Assembly (NCBI RefSeq): GCF_000173075.1
Contig: NZ_ABVL01000004.1
Span: 372,001 to 436,000, forward strand
Source: Chthoniobacter flavus Ellin428
GTDB taxonomy: Bacteria; Verrucomicrobiota; Verrucomicrobiia; Chthoniobacterales; Chthoniobacteraceae
Direction: 5' to 3'
Length of the DNA: 64,000 nucleotides
Position 1 is the first letter of the stretch; the number at the start of each line of letters is the position of its first letter. The notes under the pieces were generated by a model. That model saw nothing but the letters and a program-made list of their open reading frames with translations, searched no databases and was not told the origin of the DNA. The position numbers and the translations under genes are program-made. Below, in pieces: positions 14,837 to 23,019 of the stretch.

Positions 14837-17251
14837 CTATTTGAGATAGCGAAACTCCGCACAGGCAAACAGCGCCTGGCAGAACGTACTCCACGAAAGC
14901 AACGCCGCGTCGTCGGCTTTGCCGCCTTTGACCGGCAACAGTCCGCGGCCTTCGCTGAGCAGATATTTCTCCGCACGCGCGATTTCCGCGGCATTCGGCG
15001 GACGACCGAGCGCGTATTCATAGGCGAGCGTGATGCGCTGCTCGTACGATACCGGTTGCGCGAGGACGCGTTTCGCCATCGCCGCCGCCTGATCGCGAAC
15101 GAAGCCGTTATTCAGCAGATACAGCGCTTGCGCGGGAACGTTGGTTACGTCGCGCGCGGCCACCACCAGGCTCGGTTCGGCGAAGTCGAAGATATCCAGC
15201 ACCTCCGGCACGAAATCGCGCACCACCGGCAGATACACACTGCGGTAATTCGCCGTGATCTGCGTGAAGCGCTCCGGCTGGATGCCCTTGCCGACGTAAC
15301 CTTTTCCCGCCGTCTGCACCGCCGAGCCGTGCGGCGGCTGAAATTGCAATTGCCCGCTGGCCGTAAGCAGCGCATCGCGGATGGCCTCCGCATCGAGCCG
15401 CCGCGGCGACGCGCGCCACAGCAAGCGATTGTCGGGATCCTTCTCGCTGTCCACCGAATCGTGCGCGCTGCTGAGTTGATAGGTGTGACTCAGCACCAGC
15501 GAACGCACCAGTTTTTTGACCGACCACCCATCGTGCATGAACTGCACCGCCAGCGCATCGAGCAGCTCGGGATTGCTCGGCTTCTCGCCCGTGGCGCCAA
15601 AGTTATCCGCCGTCCGCACCAGCCCCTGGCCGAAGAGATACGACCAAACGCGATTCGCCTCCACGCGCGCGGTGAGCGGATTTGTCGGCGACGTCATCCA
15701 CTCGGCGAGCTCGAGCCGTCCGCTGTGATCCGTTGGAATGGCCGGCACGTCGCCCGGCGAGAGCACCGTGAGCATGCCGCGCGGCACGATGTCGCCCGGT
15801 TGCGCTACCTCGCCGCGGACCAGCAGTCGGGCATTGCCCGGCTTGCCTTCTTCCACGCCCATCACCGCGCCATCCAGCGGCACATTCACCGTGGCCGGCG
15901 TATTCTGCTGGGCCTTTTTCTTGTTCTTCTTTTTCCCGCCTTCCTTGCGATTTGGCATCGTCACCGCCGGTTCCGGTGGCGGCGCGTCCGTGGAGGCGAG
16001 CATCTCCGTCGGCGGCGGCAGCGGAATCAGCGTCGAGGCATTGCGATTTTTGATGCCCGTGCCGCCCGTGCCGTAAAAAGTCTCCGTGCTGCGGAAGATG
16101 CCGGCCATCGCGTAGTATTCCTTCTGCGGCACGGGATCGAATTTGTGATCGTGGCAGCGCGCGCAGGCCACGGTGAGGCCGAGCACCGCGCGCGACGTCG
16201 TATCGATCTGCTCATCGATCTGATCCATGCGGAATTGCTCGGCGTTTTTCTCCTGCAAGCTTTTCGGCCCGATGGCGAGAAAACCGGTCGCCGTCAAATG
16301 CGCGGCGTGTTCCGCGCCATTCTTCGCCGGCAAAAGATCGCCCGCGATCTGCTCCCGGATGAACTGGTCGTAGGGCACATCGGCATTCGCCGCCGAGATC
16401 ACCCAGTCGCGATACCGCCAGGCCTCCTGGAAGGTGAAGTTGCGCTCCTTGCCCGTGCTCTCCGCATAGCGCGCCACGTCCAGCCAATGGCGCCCCCAGC
16501 GTTCGCCGAATTGCGGCGAGGCGAGCAGAATATCCACCAGCTTGGCGTAAGCGTCGGGCGATTTGTTTTGCACGAAATCCTCCACCTGCTGCGGTGTGGG
16601 CGGCAGCCCGATGAGATCGAAATACAGGCGGCGAATCAGCGACCGGCGATCCGCATCGCCCACCGGATGCAGCCCCTGCGCTTCCTGGGCCGCGAGGATG
16701 AAGCGGTCCACCTCCGTGTGCGGCCACGCGGTGTCCTTCACCTCGGGGAGCGGCGCCGCCTTGGGCGTCTGAAAGGCCCAGAGCGTGGCTTTGGCCTCCT
16801 TCGGATCGAGGATCTTCCGCGCCACCACCTTGGCCTCGCCATCGCGCGGATCCGGCGCGCCGATGATGATCCACTTCTCGAAATCGGCGATGACGTTGTC
16901 CGGCAGCTTGCCGCCATCCTTCTCTGGTGGCATTTGCAAATCCTTGTCCTGCCAGTGCAGCGCCGTCACCAGCAGGCTTTCCTTGAGATTCCCCGGGACC
17001 ACCGCATGCCCGCTATCGCCCCCCATGCGAATGCCCTCGCGGGTATCCAGCACCAGCCCGCCCTTCACCTTCTCGGATTGTGCGGAGTGGCATTTGTAAC
17101 ACTTGTCCGCCAGCACGGGCCGGATGTTCTTTTCGAAAAAGGCGAGCTGATCGGCCGTGGGTTGGGCCGCATCGGGCGCCAGCGCGGCCAGGCCGGAAGC
17201 CGAGACCGCAAAGAGCGCAGTCCACGCGAGGGAAAGTGAACGGAAAGACAT
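14837..17251 (-). CDS. Planctomycete cytochrome c / DUF1549 / DUF1553 protein, 804 aa
   Basis: Exported protein starting at ATG 17251 (MSFRSLSLAWTALFAVSASG, a signal peptide). The open frame runs to 17290 without coding features. The cytochrome c-type domain has CYKCH at 51-55. DUF1549 covers about 150-350 (LIRRLYFDLIGLPPTPQQVE, GERWGRHWLDVARYAES, second heme-like motif in ACARCHDHKFD). A Lys-rich low-complexity linker (KEGGKKKNKKKAQQ) leads to DUF1553 in the C-terminal half (LTARVEANRVWSYLFGQG). Unlike the 1384-residue relative at 3456 it has no LamG domain. It should be the first gene of an operon with the DUF1501 gene at 12843-14207, now split by the four-helix element. Confidence 0.9.
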   Translation of the reverse strand: MSFRSLSLAWTALFAVSASGLAALAPDAAQPTADQLAFFEKNIRPVLADKCYKCHSAQSEKVKGGLVLDTREGIRMGGDSGHAVVPGNLKESLLVTALHWQDKDLQMPPEKDGGKLPDNVIADFEKWIIIGAPDPRDGEAKVVARKILDPKEAKATLWAFQTPKAAPLPEVKDTAWPHTEVDRFILAAQEAQGLHPVGDADRRSLIRRLYFDLIGLPPTPQQVEDFVQNKSPDAYAKLVDILLASPQFGERWGRHWLDVARYAESTGKERNFTFQEAWRYRDWVISAANADVPYDQFIREQIAGDLLPAKNGAEHAAHLTATGFLAIGPKSLQEKNAEQFRMDQIDEQIDTTSRAVLGLTVACARCHDHKFDPVPQKEYYAMAGIFRSTETFYGTGGTGIKNRNASTLIPLPPPTEMLASTDAPPPEPAVTMPNRKEGGKKKNKKKAQQNTPATVNVPLDGAVMGVEEGKPGNARLLVRGEVAQPGDIVPRGMLTVLSPGDVPAIPTDHSGRLELAEWMTSPTNPLTARVEANRVWSYLFGQGLVRTADNFGATGEKPSNPELLDALAVQFMHDGWSVKKLVRSLVLSHTYQLSSAHDSVDSEKDPDNRLLWRASPRRLDAEAIRDALLTASGQLQFQPPHGSAVQTAGKGYVGKGIQPERFTQITANYRSVYLPVVRDFVPEVLDIFDFAEPSLVVAARDVTNVPAQALYLLNNGFVRDQAAAMAKRVLAQPVSYEQRITLAYEYALGRPPNAAEIARAEKYLLSEGRGLLPVKGGKADDAALLSWSTFCQALFACAEFRYLK

Positions 17252-17355
17252 GGCGGGGAGGGGCATCACAGAGGTAACAGCGTGAACCACGGGAATTGGG
17301 ACAGAGTTTCTGGTGAATTCTTGGCGTCCCGTGGAGGATGGGCGTGGGTTTAAAA

Positions 17356-17388
17356 CGCAGAGACGCGGAGACGCAGAGGTCGCAGAGT
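17356..17388 (+). repeat. Dispersed GCAGAG-word repeat, copy 1
   Basis: Tandem degenerate 8-9-nt words (AACGCAGAG, ACGCGGAG, ACGCAGAG, GTCGCAGAG). A nearly identical tract in the same orientation occurs at 24033-24064, 6.7 kb away. Tracts of this kind are dispersed in the intergenic regions of many bacterial genomes. Confidence 0.75.
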
Positions 17389-17448
17389 TTCGGAACCTGG
17401 AAGCGTGGTGACTGTGGAAAGGAGCCGTGCGGGCTCACTCACGCCTCG

Positions 17449-17563
17449 TGCCCAAGCTCCAGTTTGGGCATGCACCTGTCTGCGAAGCTCGAGCTTCGTC
17501 CGTGTCGGCTAAAGAAGCTGGAGCTTCCGAGACCAGTGCGCTCCCAAGCTGGAGCTTGGGAGC
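17449..17563. repeat. Cluster of four AAGCTGGAGCTT-type palindromes
   Basis: Four hairpin-forming palindromes share an AAGCTNNAGCTT core: 17449-17470, 17483-17498, 17514-17527 and 17540-17563. The last is a 24-nt near-perfect palindrome with GCTCCC/GGGAGC ends. Arms differ in their outer bases while the core is conserved, so each hairpin keeps its own pairing. They are spaced about 30 nt apart. No gene overlaps them. Confidence 0.8.
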
Positions 17564-17631
17564 GAGGAAAGCTCGCCGCCATTCTCAGAGTTCTTCCTTG
17601 CCGTAATTGAAAACGGGGCTGACATCAGCTA

Positions 17632-17907
17632 ATGCCAAATATGGGCGAGACAGTTCAAATGAGGGACGGAGATTGCATCCTGGTTATGGTCAAGGATGGC
17701 AGGGTCATCCATTGGACTTGGAACATGGCATTACCGCACGTCGAGTTCGTCCGCCGTGCCACGGGAACTCGTCCCGAGAGAGCTTGGGTTGGCACGGTAT
17801 CGAAACTCGACGGCGAGGTGATGGGAATCACCTCCAAATACTTTTACGATTACCAGCTTCCGGCACCGCCAGATGTGAATGCGGCGATCAAGGAACTTTT
17901 CAAATAA
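17632..17907 (+). CDS. Hypothetical protein, 91 aa
   Basis: No family recognised. ATG 17632 or the in-frame ATG 17641 could start it. The sequence contains paired beta-strand-like segments (CILVMVKDGRVIHWTW, then ERAWVGTVSKLDGEVMGI) and a helical C-terminus (DVNAAIKELFK). There is no signal peptide or membrane segment. It lies 44 bp upstream of another small gene on the same strand, and this pair sits in a repeat-rich region. A small domain followed by an alpha-helical partner is the usual look of toxin/immunity remnants, but nothing in the sequence proves that. Confidence 0.5.
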   Translation: MPNMGETVQMRDGDCILVMVKDGRVIHWTWNMALPHVEFVRRATGTRPERAWVGTVSKLDGEVMGITSKYFYDYQLPAPPDVNAAIKELFK

Positions 17908-17951
17908 ACCACCTAGCATTGAGTTCGCGCGGGTCAGCCTGACTGAAGCAT

Positions 17952-18452
17952 ATGTTCGGGAAGATCGATCTGGTCCCATGGGGAAAGCTGAAACACGCTT
18001 ACGGCGATGCGGTGGACGCGCCCAAATGGATACGCGCCTTCGATTCTGTGGAAGAAGAGGATCGGATGGAGGCGATTAACTATTTCCTACTGAGTTGTGC
18101 GTTTCACCAATACACGCTCTATACCGTCACTCCCTTTGTTATCCCTTTTGTTATCGAGGCGCTTGAATCCGCGACGCTCGGAGAGCGGAGCACAGGAATG
18201 TGCTCTTCCATGAAACTCGAGCTAATTCACTTTCTTCGCCTTTGCGCTCAATGCGGGCAGCGTGCGATGTATGGACACCCTTCTCCACAAGCTCCCACGG
18301 TCGAGGATTCGATTTTCGCCGGCGAGGAGCTTTATCAACGTTGTGTGGAAGATTCCGACGAGCGGGTCCGTTCAGATGCTCTCTGGCTTCTCGATTTTTG
18401 CCGTGCCGGAAAAGCAGTCAGAAATCGTTCCAAACTCCCGTTTCAGAACTAA
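17952..18452 (+). CDS. Hypothetical alpha-helical protein, 166 aa
   Basis: Not a family I can name. The sequence is dominated by amphipathic helices (RMEAINYFLLSCAFHQYTLY, TPFVIPFVIEALE, KLELIHFLRLCAQC) and ends in a HEAT-like turn (DSDERVRSDALWLLDFC). This profile resembles HEAT-repeat immunity proteins of polymorphic toxins. There is no export signal. It is convergent with the PAS-AraC gene ending at 18470, with only 17 bp between stops. Confidence 0.55.
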   Translation: MFGKIDLVPWGKLKHAYGDAVDAPKWIRAFDSVEEEDRMEAINYFLLSCAFHQYTLYTVTPFVIPFVIEALESATLGERSTGMCSSMKLELIHFLRLCAQCGQRAMYGHPSPQAPTVEDSIFAGEELYQRCVEDSDERVRSDALWLLDFCRAGKAVRNRSKLPFQN

Positions 18453-18469
18453 GAGTTCCGCACTTTCCA

Positions 18470-19273
18470 TTACCGCGCCGCCTTCCGATACTGACCCGGC
18501 GTAACTCCGGCATGCCTTCGGAAGAGTTGGGTGAAGGAGCTTTGATCGGCGAAGCCGCAGTCGGTGGCGATGTCGCTTAATGCGCGGGCGGTGGTGCGCA
18601 GGAGGTGGCAGGCGGCGGCGACGCGGGTTTTGATGAGGAATTCCTGCGGGGTGAGACCGAAGACGCGTTGGAACTGGCGCTGCATGGCGCGCAGGGAGAG
18701 GCCGCATTCGCTGGCGACGGTTTCGATGGTCAGGCGTCCGCCGAAGCCCTGGCGCATGCGGAGCACGGCTTGGGAGAGGACGTTGAAGGCGGGGAATTGG
18801 CGCTCGCGGGCGTCGGGCGGGCGCAGGACGCCCATGACGCCGATGACGCGGCCGCGGGTGTCCTTGAGGGGGAGCTTGGTGACGTGCGCCCAATCGGGCA
18901 GGCCCTGGCGGTCGAACCACAACTCGAGCCGCTCGATGACCTGCGCCTGGCCGGAGAGCAGTCGCTCGTCGTCGCCGGTGTAGGAGCGGGCCATGCTGTC
19001 GGGGTTCAAGTCGAAATCGGTGAGGCCGATAAGGTCGTGGTCGTCGCTCAGCCCATAGAGCTCATAGATGCGGCGGCTGGCGACCATGAGGCGGCCACGG
19101 GCGTCCTTGGCGAAGAAGGTGAGGTCGGGCAGGTAGTCGAAGATGCGATGGAAGAGGGATTCGGGAGCGAGGCGGCGGACCCAGGTGGCACGCTCGCGGG
19201 CGAGGGTGGGTAGATGACGCTTCGGTAATGCGCGCGGCTGGCGGGTGGGGCGGAGTGGTGTCGCATTTCGCAT
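18470..19273 (-). CDS. AraC family regulator with N-terminal PAS domain
   Basis: 267 residues from ATG 19273. A TTG at 19318 is possible but adds only residues without features. Residues about 40-150 form a PAS sensor (IFDYLPDLTFFAKDARGR, YELYGLSDDHDLIGLTDFDL, DTRGRVIGVMGVLRP), typical of PAS-4-like folds that sense small ligands. Residues about 165-265 form the AraC double helix-turn-helix (TIETVASECGLSLRAMQRQF, then LSDIATDCGFADQSSFTQLF and the closing GVTPGQYRKAAR). It is divergent from the ROK-SIS-HAD operon at 19551, so control of that operon is a reasonable inference. Confidence 0.9.
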   Translation of the reverse strand: MRNATPLRPTRQPRALPKRHLPTLARERATWVRRLAPESLFHRIFDYLPDLTFFAKDARGRLMVASRRIYELYGLSDDHDLIGLTDFDLNPDSMARSYTGDDERLLSGQAQVIERLELWFDRQGLPDWAHVTKLPLKDTRGRVIGVMGVLRPPDARERQFPAFNVLSQAVLRMRQGFGGRLTIETVASECGLSLRAMQRQFQRVFGLTPQEFLIKTRVAAACHLLRTTARALSDIATDCGFADQSSFTQLFRRHAGVTPGQYRKAAR

Positions 19274-19550
19274 AAAGATTGCCGCGGACAAGCAAGACGC
19301 GCCGGGCGTTTCGTGCAAGACTGTTTGTGCTCCTGGCGGTTCTGAGCGCCGCCTTCGTAATCCTTATTCGTTAATCCTTAATCCTTAATCCCTCCGTACC
19401 GAAGCGGGATTAAGGATTAACGAATAAGATTAAGGATTAAGAATTCTCCCACCCACTAAGCGGTGGCGGGGTAGATTGACTGAAGCTTCCGACACGCCCA
19501 CAATTCCGATTTTCCATGACCGACCGTAATCCACAGCTTCCCGCCCAAGG
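19274..19550. promoter_or_regulatory. Divergent intergenic region with large palindrome
   Basis: 277 bp between the PAS-AraC gene and the ROK operon. It must hold both promoters. Its main feature is the TTAATCC-word palindrome at 19359-19440, which would place a strong hairpin in one or both leaders. No -35/-10 pair was clear. Confidence 0.4.
19359..19440. repeat. TTAATCC-word palindrome, copy 1
   Basis: Left arm 19359-19392 and right arm 19406-19440 are inverted and consist of degenerate 7-nt words AATCCTT/AAGGATT, with one variant word (ATTCGTT/AACGAAT) in each arm. The left arm has one more word than the right, as expected from slippage. The loop is about 13 nt. The same word family forms the palindrome at 38152-38250. 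Confidence 0.85.
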
Positions 19551-20507
19551 ATGACGACTCCCCATTTTCTGGCCATCGAAATAGGCGGCACGAAGCTGCA
19601 GCTTTGCGTCGGGACCGAGGGCGGGGAGATCGTGGATCGGGTGCGCTTCAGTGTGGACAGGGCGCGCGGGGCGGAGGGGATTCGCGAGCAGATTGCCAGG
19701 GGCGTGCCGGAGTTGATTGCCAAGTGGCAGCCGTCGGCGATTGGCGTGGGCTACGGCGGGCCGGTGGATTGGCGTACGGGGCGCATCTGGAAGTCGTATC
19801 ACATCGCCGGCTGGTCGGATTTTCCCATGGCCGATTGGTTGCGGGAGCAGACTTCGCTGCCGGTCTTCGTGGAGAATGACAGCAATCTGGCTACGCTCGG
19901 CGAGGCGATCTGCGGCGCGGGCAAGGGGATGAATCCGGTTTTCTATACGAACATGGGCAGCGGGGTCGGCGGGGGGCTCGCGGTGGATGGGCGCATTTAT
20001 CACGGCGCGCCTCCGGGGGAGATGGAGTTTGGCCATCTGCGGCTGCATGGGCCGGAACGCATTTTGGAAGACGACTGTTCGGGCTGGAGCCTGGATTGTG
20101 CGATTCGCGTGGCGGTCGAGAACGCGCCGGAATCCACCCTGGCGCAACTGGTCAAGGAGAACCCGGGCAGCGGCGGTGAGGCGCGGCATCTGGTGAAGGC
20201 GCTGGAAGCCGGCGACGCGCTGGCGACCTCGCTGGTGGAGACCCTGGCCGGCCATTTCACCAATGCGCTCGGCGTGGTCGTGCAGCTTTTGCATCCGGAA
20301 GTGATCGTGATCGGCGGCGGCGTGTCGCTGATCGGCGAGCCGCTGCGCGCGGCGGTGGCCGAGCGGCTGCCGAGCTTCATCATGGATGTCTTTCATCCCG
20401 GCCCGCAGGTGCGCCTCGCGGGCTTGCGCGAGGATTCCGTGCCGGTCGGCGCGCTGCTCATGGCGGCGGACCGGTTCAATAGTTCCAAAACCACACCCCT
20501 ATTATGA
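19551..20507 (+). CDS. ROK family protein (sugar kinase-like)
   Basis: 318 residues, actin/hexokinase ATPase fold. The N-terminal phosphate-1 motif is AIEIGGTKLQL. The catalytic region is VENDSNLATLGE with the general-base Asp, then MGSGVGGGLAVDGRIYHG and the adenosine motif VIGGGVSLIGE. The region after EFGHLRLHG, where ROK proteins normally have the CXCGXXGCXE zinc site, has a single Cys (DDCSGWSLD), so zinc binding is probably lost. No DNA-binding domain is present, so it is an enzyme-type ROK protein. It starts a five-gene operon; its stop overlaps the next start as ATGA. The substrate is likely a hexose or N-acyl hexosamine but cannot be read from the sequence. Confidence 0.88.
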   Translation: MTTPHFLAIEIGGTKLQLCVGTEGGEIVDRVRFSVDRARGAEGIREQIARGVPELIAKWQPSAIGVGYGGPVDWRTGRIWKSYHIAGWSDFPMADWLREQTSLPVFVENDSNLATLGEAICGAGKGMNPVFYTNMGSGVGGGLAVDGRIYHGAPPGEMEFGHLRLHGPERILEDDCSGWSLDCAIRVAVENAPESTLAQLVKENPGSGGEARHLVKALEAGDALATSLVETLAGHFTNALGVVVQLLHPEVIVIGGGVSLIGEPLRAAVAERLPSFIMDVFHPGPQVRLAGLREDSVPVGALLMAADRFNSSKTTPLL

Positions 20508-21064
20508 AAGACTGGCTTCAAAGCTACATTGCTGCTCAACACCGTGCCGTGGATTCCGTACCGCTCGACGCGGTCGCCAAGGCGACGGAAACCGTCCGCA
20601 CCGCCTGGGAAAACGACCGGCAAATTTTCGCCATCGGCAACGGCGGCAGTGCGGCGAATGCTTCGCACTTTGCCACCGACCTTGGCAAGGGTTCCTCGGA
20701 TGCCGTGGGCAAGCGCTTCCGTGTGCAATCGCTGACCGACAATCTCGCATGGATCACCGCGCTGGGAAATGATTACAGCTACGACGATATCTTCCTGCGC
20801 CAGCTGCAGAATTTCGCCCGTTCGGGCGATGTGCTGATCACCGCGAGCGTGAGCGGCAGTTCGCCGAACCTGGTGAAGGCGTTCACCTGGGCGAAGGAGA
20901 ATGGGCTGCACACCATCGCCATGGTGGGTGCGAAGCGCGGCAAGCTGGCGGACATCGCCGGGCAGGTGATCGTCGTCGACGACACGCACTACGGCCGCGT
21001 CGAAGACGTGCACATGCACATCTTCCACATGATCTGCTACGCCTTCATGGAGAAGACCGCGTGA
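20504..21064 (+). CDS. SIS-domain phosphosugar isomerase, GmhA-like
   Basis: 186 residues, close to the length of GmhA/DiaA proteins. The SIS fold motifs are visible: FAIGNGGSAANASHFATDL (phosphosugar-binding loop), then VLITASVSGSSPNLVKAF, and a C-terminal helix with VEDVHMHIFHMICYAFME. GmhA converts sedoheptulose 7-phosphate to heptose 7-phosphate; DiaA is a non-enzymatic relative. The His/Glu-rich C-terminal helix (EDVHMHIFH) matches the catalytic region of GmhA. The gene starts with an ATGA overlap and is followed by another overlap, so it is translationally coupled within the operon. The GmhA-like isomerase role is likely; the exact sugar is not. Confidence 0.85.
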   Translation: MKDWLQSYIAAQHRAVDSVPLDAVAKATETVRTAWENDRQIFAIGNGGSAANASHFATDLGKGSSDAVGKRFRVQSLTDNLAWITALGNDYSYDDIFLRQLQNFARSGDVLITASVSGSSPNLVKAFTWAKENGLHTIAMVGAKRGKLADIAGQVIVVDDTHYGRVEDVHMHIFHMICYAFMEKTA

Positions 21065-21912
21065 AGAGCGCTGCTGCCCGTCCTCTGCCCCGATTCACCG
21101 GCGACGTCGAGGTGCGTCCAAGCCTGGTACCGCGTCCCGGCATCTCGCATGTGGTGTTCGATTTCGATGGCACGCTTTCGTGGGTGCGCCATGGCTGGCC
21201 GGAGATTATGTTCGGCGTTTTCGGGCGCCATTTGCCGGTGCAGGATGGAGAGAGCGCCGCTGACCGGACCGCGCTGTTCAACAGTATCGTCTTTGGTTTG
21301 AATGGGCGGCCGACGATTATGCAGATGCAACGCTTTGCCGAGGTGGTGAAGGAGCGCACGGGAGAAGAACTGGTGCCTGAGGATCTGCGCCGGGAGTTTC
21401 AGGATGAGCTCGATGCGGAGATCGCGGCGCGGTTGCTGTCGATTCGCAGCCGGGCGGTGCCGCATGATGCCTTTGTCGTGCATGCGGCGCGGGCACTTCT
21501 GGAGCGTCTGCGCGAGCTGGGCATCAAGCCGATCGTGCTCAGCAGCACCATCGAGCATCGCGTGCGCGAAGAAGCGGAGGCGCTGGATCTCGCGCAGTAT
21601 TTCGGCGAGCACATTTACGGCAGTCCCGCCGACCCGACCTCCTTTTCGAAGATGGCGGTGTTTCAGCGGTTGCTGAAGGAAGAAGGGATTCAGGGCGAAC
21701 ACCTGTTGTCCTTCGGCGATGGGCCGGTGGAGCTTTCGTCGACGAAAGAACTCGGTGGCCTGGCGATCGCGGTGTGCAGCGATGAAGATCACAACGGCTC
21801 TGGGGTGATGGATGCATTCAAGCGGCGGCAGTTGCTCGACGCCGGCGCGGACGCGGCGCTCCCGGATTTCCGCGATGCGGTCGCGCTGGTCGACTATCTC
21901 CTGCAAAAATGA
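21061..21912 (+). CDS. HAD superfamily phosphatase
   Basis: 283 residues starting with GTG at 21061, overlapping the previous stop. Motif I is VFDFDGTLS (nucleophile Asp and acid/base Asp). The helical cap follows (about 40-130). Motif II Ser/Thr is in PIVLSSTIEHRV. The acidic motif IV is FGDGPVELSSTKELGG. The type with a helical cap between motifs I and II resembles phosphoglycolate phosphatase-like enzymes and not GmhB, the heptose bisphosphate phosphatase. In this operon it probably dephosphorylates a sugar phosphate made by the flanking kinase or isomerase. The stop overlaps the next gene by 4 bp. Confidence 0.85.
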   Translation: MKSAAARPLPRFTGDVEVRPSLVPRPGISHVVFDFDGTLSWVRHGWPEIMFGVFGRHLPVQDGESAADRTALFNSIVFGLNGRPTIMQMQRFAEVVKERTGEELVPEDLRREFQDELDAEIAARLLSIRSRAVPHDAFVVHAARALLERLRELGIKPIVLSSTIEHRVREEAEALDLAQYFGEHIYGSPADPTSFSKMAVFQRLLKEEGIQGEHLLSFGDGPVELSSTKELGGLAIAVCSDEDHNGSGVMDAFKRRQLLDAGADAALPDFRDAVALVDYLLQK

Positions 21913-23019
21913 AAACGGTGCAGCAGCTCGATCTGTCGAAACTGAAAGTATTTCCGCTGGCCGAGCGGAAGAGCCTGACCCGCGCGGAGGATATCCTGAT
22001 TCCGCCGGACTCTGCACCGAAGCCGGTGTCGGAGGAATTGGCGCGGCAGATTCAAGGGGCGGCGGAGCACATTCGCGCGGCGAAGCAACGTGGGGCGAGC
22101 GTGATGCTGCTCTACGGCGCGCATCTCCTGCGCAACGGCACGGCGTTGATTCTCGACCGGCTCATGGAGCAGGGATGGGATCACGCATCTGGCGACGAAT
22201 GGCGCGGGAACGATTCACGATTGGGAATACGCCTGGTTTGGCGCCTCCACCGAGAGTGTGGAGATGAATGTGGCCAGCGGGACGTTTGGCACGTGGCACG
22301 AGACGGCGACGAATATTCACCTCGCGCTGATGGCCGGGGCGCTGGATGGGCTCGGCTATGGGCGTTCACTCGGGCGTTATATTGCGGAGGACGGGGCGAA
22401 TGTGCCGGGCGCGGAAGCGCTGGCGCAGAGCATCGCAGCGGAGCCGGGGCATCCGCTGACCGCGGCTCGGGCGGACCTGCTGCAGGCCTTGCGCGAAGGA
22501 CGCGTGTCCTCGGGGCGCGTGGCGATCGAGCATCGTTGGAAACAGGCTTCGATCCTGGCTTCGGCCTGGAAGCATGGCGTGCCGATGACGGTGCATCCGG
22601 GGATCGGCTACGACATCATTTCCAATCATCCGATTTTCAGCGGCTCGGTGATCGGGCGTGCGGGGGAGCTGGATTTCAAATTATTCGGCGGCTCGGTGGA
22701 AGGGCTCGATGGCGGCGTCGTATTGTCGGTTGGGTCGGCGATCATGGGGCCGCAGGTCTTCGAGAAATCGCTGAGTTGCGTGAACAACATGCGCCTGCAG
22801 TCGGGGCGGCAGATCGTGCAGGGGCACCACATTTACGTGGTTGATTTGCAGGACGGTGGCGGATGGGATTGGACGAAGGGCGAACCGCCGAAGACGAACG
22901 CCGCTTACTACCTTCGCTTTTGCAAAAGCTTCTCCCGCATGGGCGCGCCGATGCATTACCTGCAAAGCGACAACGCCGCTTTCGTGCATCATCTTGCGCA
23001 CGCTCTCCAGAACGCATGA
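21909..23019 (+). pseudogene. Deoxyhypusine synthase-like protein, broken by a +1 frameshift
   Basis: The N-terminal part (21909 to about 22176) reads to RGASVMLLYGAHLLRNG and LILDRLMEQGW. The rest, in another frame (to 23019), reads ITHLATNGAGTIHDWE, VEMNVASGTFGTWHE and HPGIGYDIISNHP. The junction has an extra G in the run at 22177-22179; deleting it gives one continuous 369-residue protein. The segment GAHLLRNG through LATNGAGTIHDWE resembles deoxyhypusine synthase-family NAD-binding sequences, but the match is from memory and tentative. A bacterial member inside a sugar-phosphate operon would not modify eIF5A. Start and stop overlap both neighbours (ATGA), so the gene was intact in the recent past or is intact in the cell. 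Confidence 0.6.

Larger units (their letters stand above)
17252..17631. other. Repeat-rich intergenic region
   Basis: 380 bp with no credible gene. It holds a run of GACGCAGAG-like words at about 17356-17388 (also found at 24033-24064) and a cluster of four short palindromes at 17449-17563. The minus-strand side must contain the promoter of the DUF1549/DUF1553 gene, which I could not identify. Confidence 0.6.

Noticed and set aside
22863..23015. N-terminal extension of the PfkB gene to 22863
   Set aside because: It overlaps the conserved C-terminus of the DHS-like protein in another frame; ATG 23016 gives an ATGA junction and the usual PfkB start.
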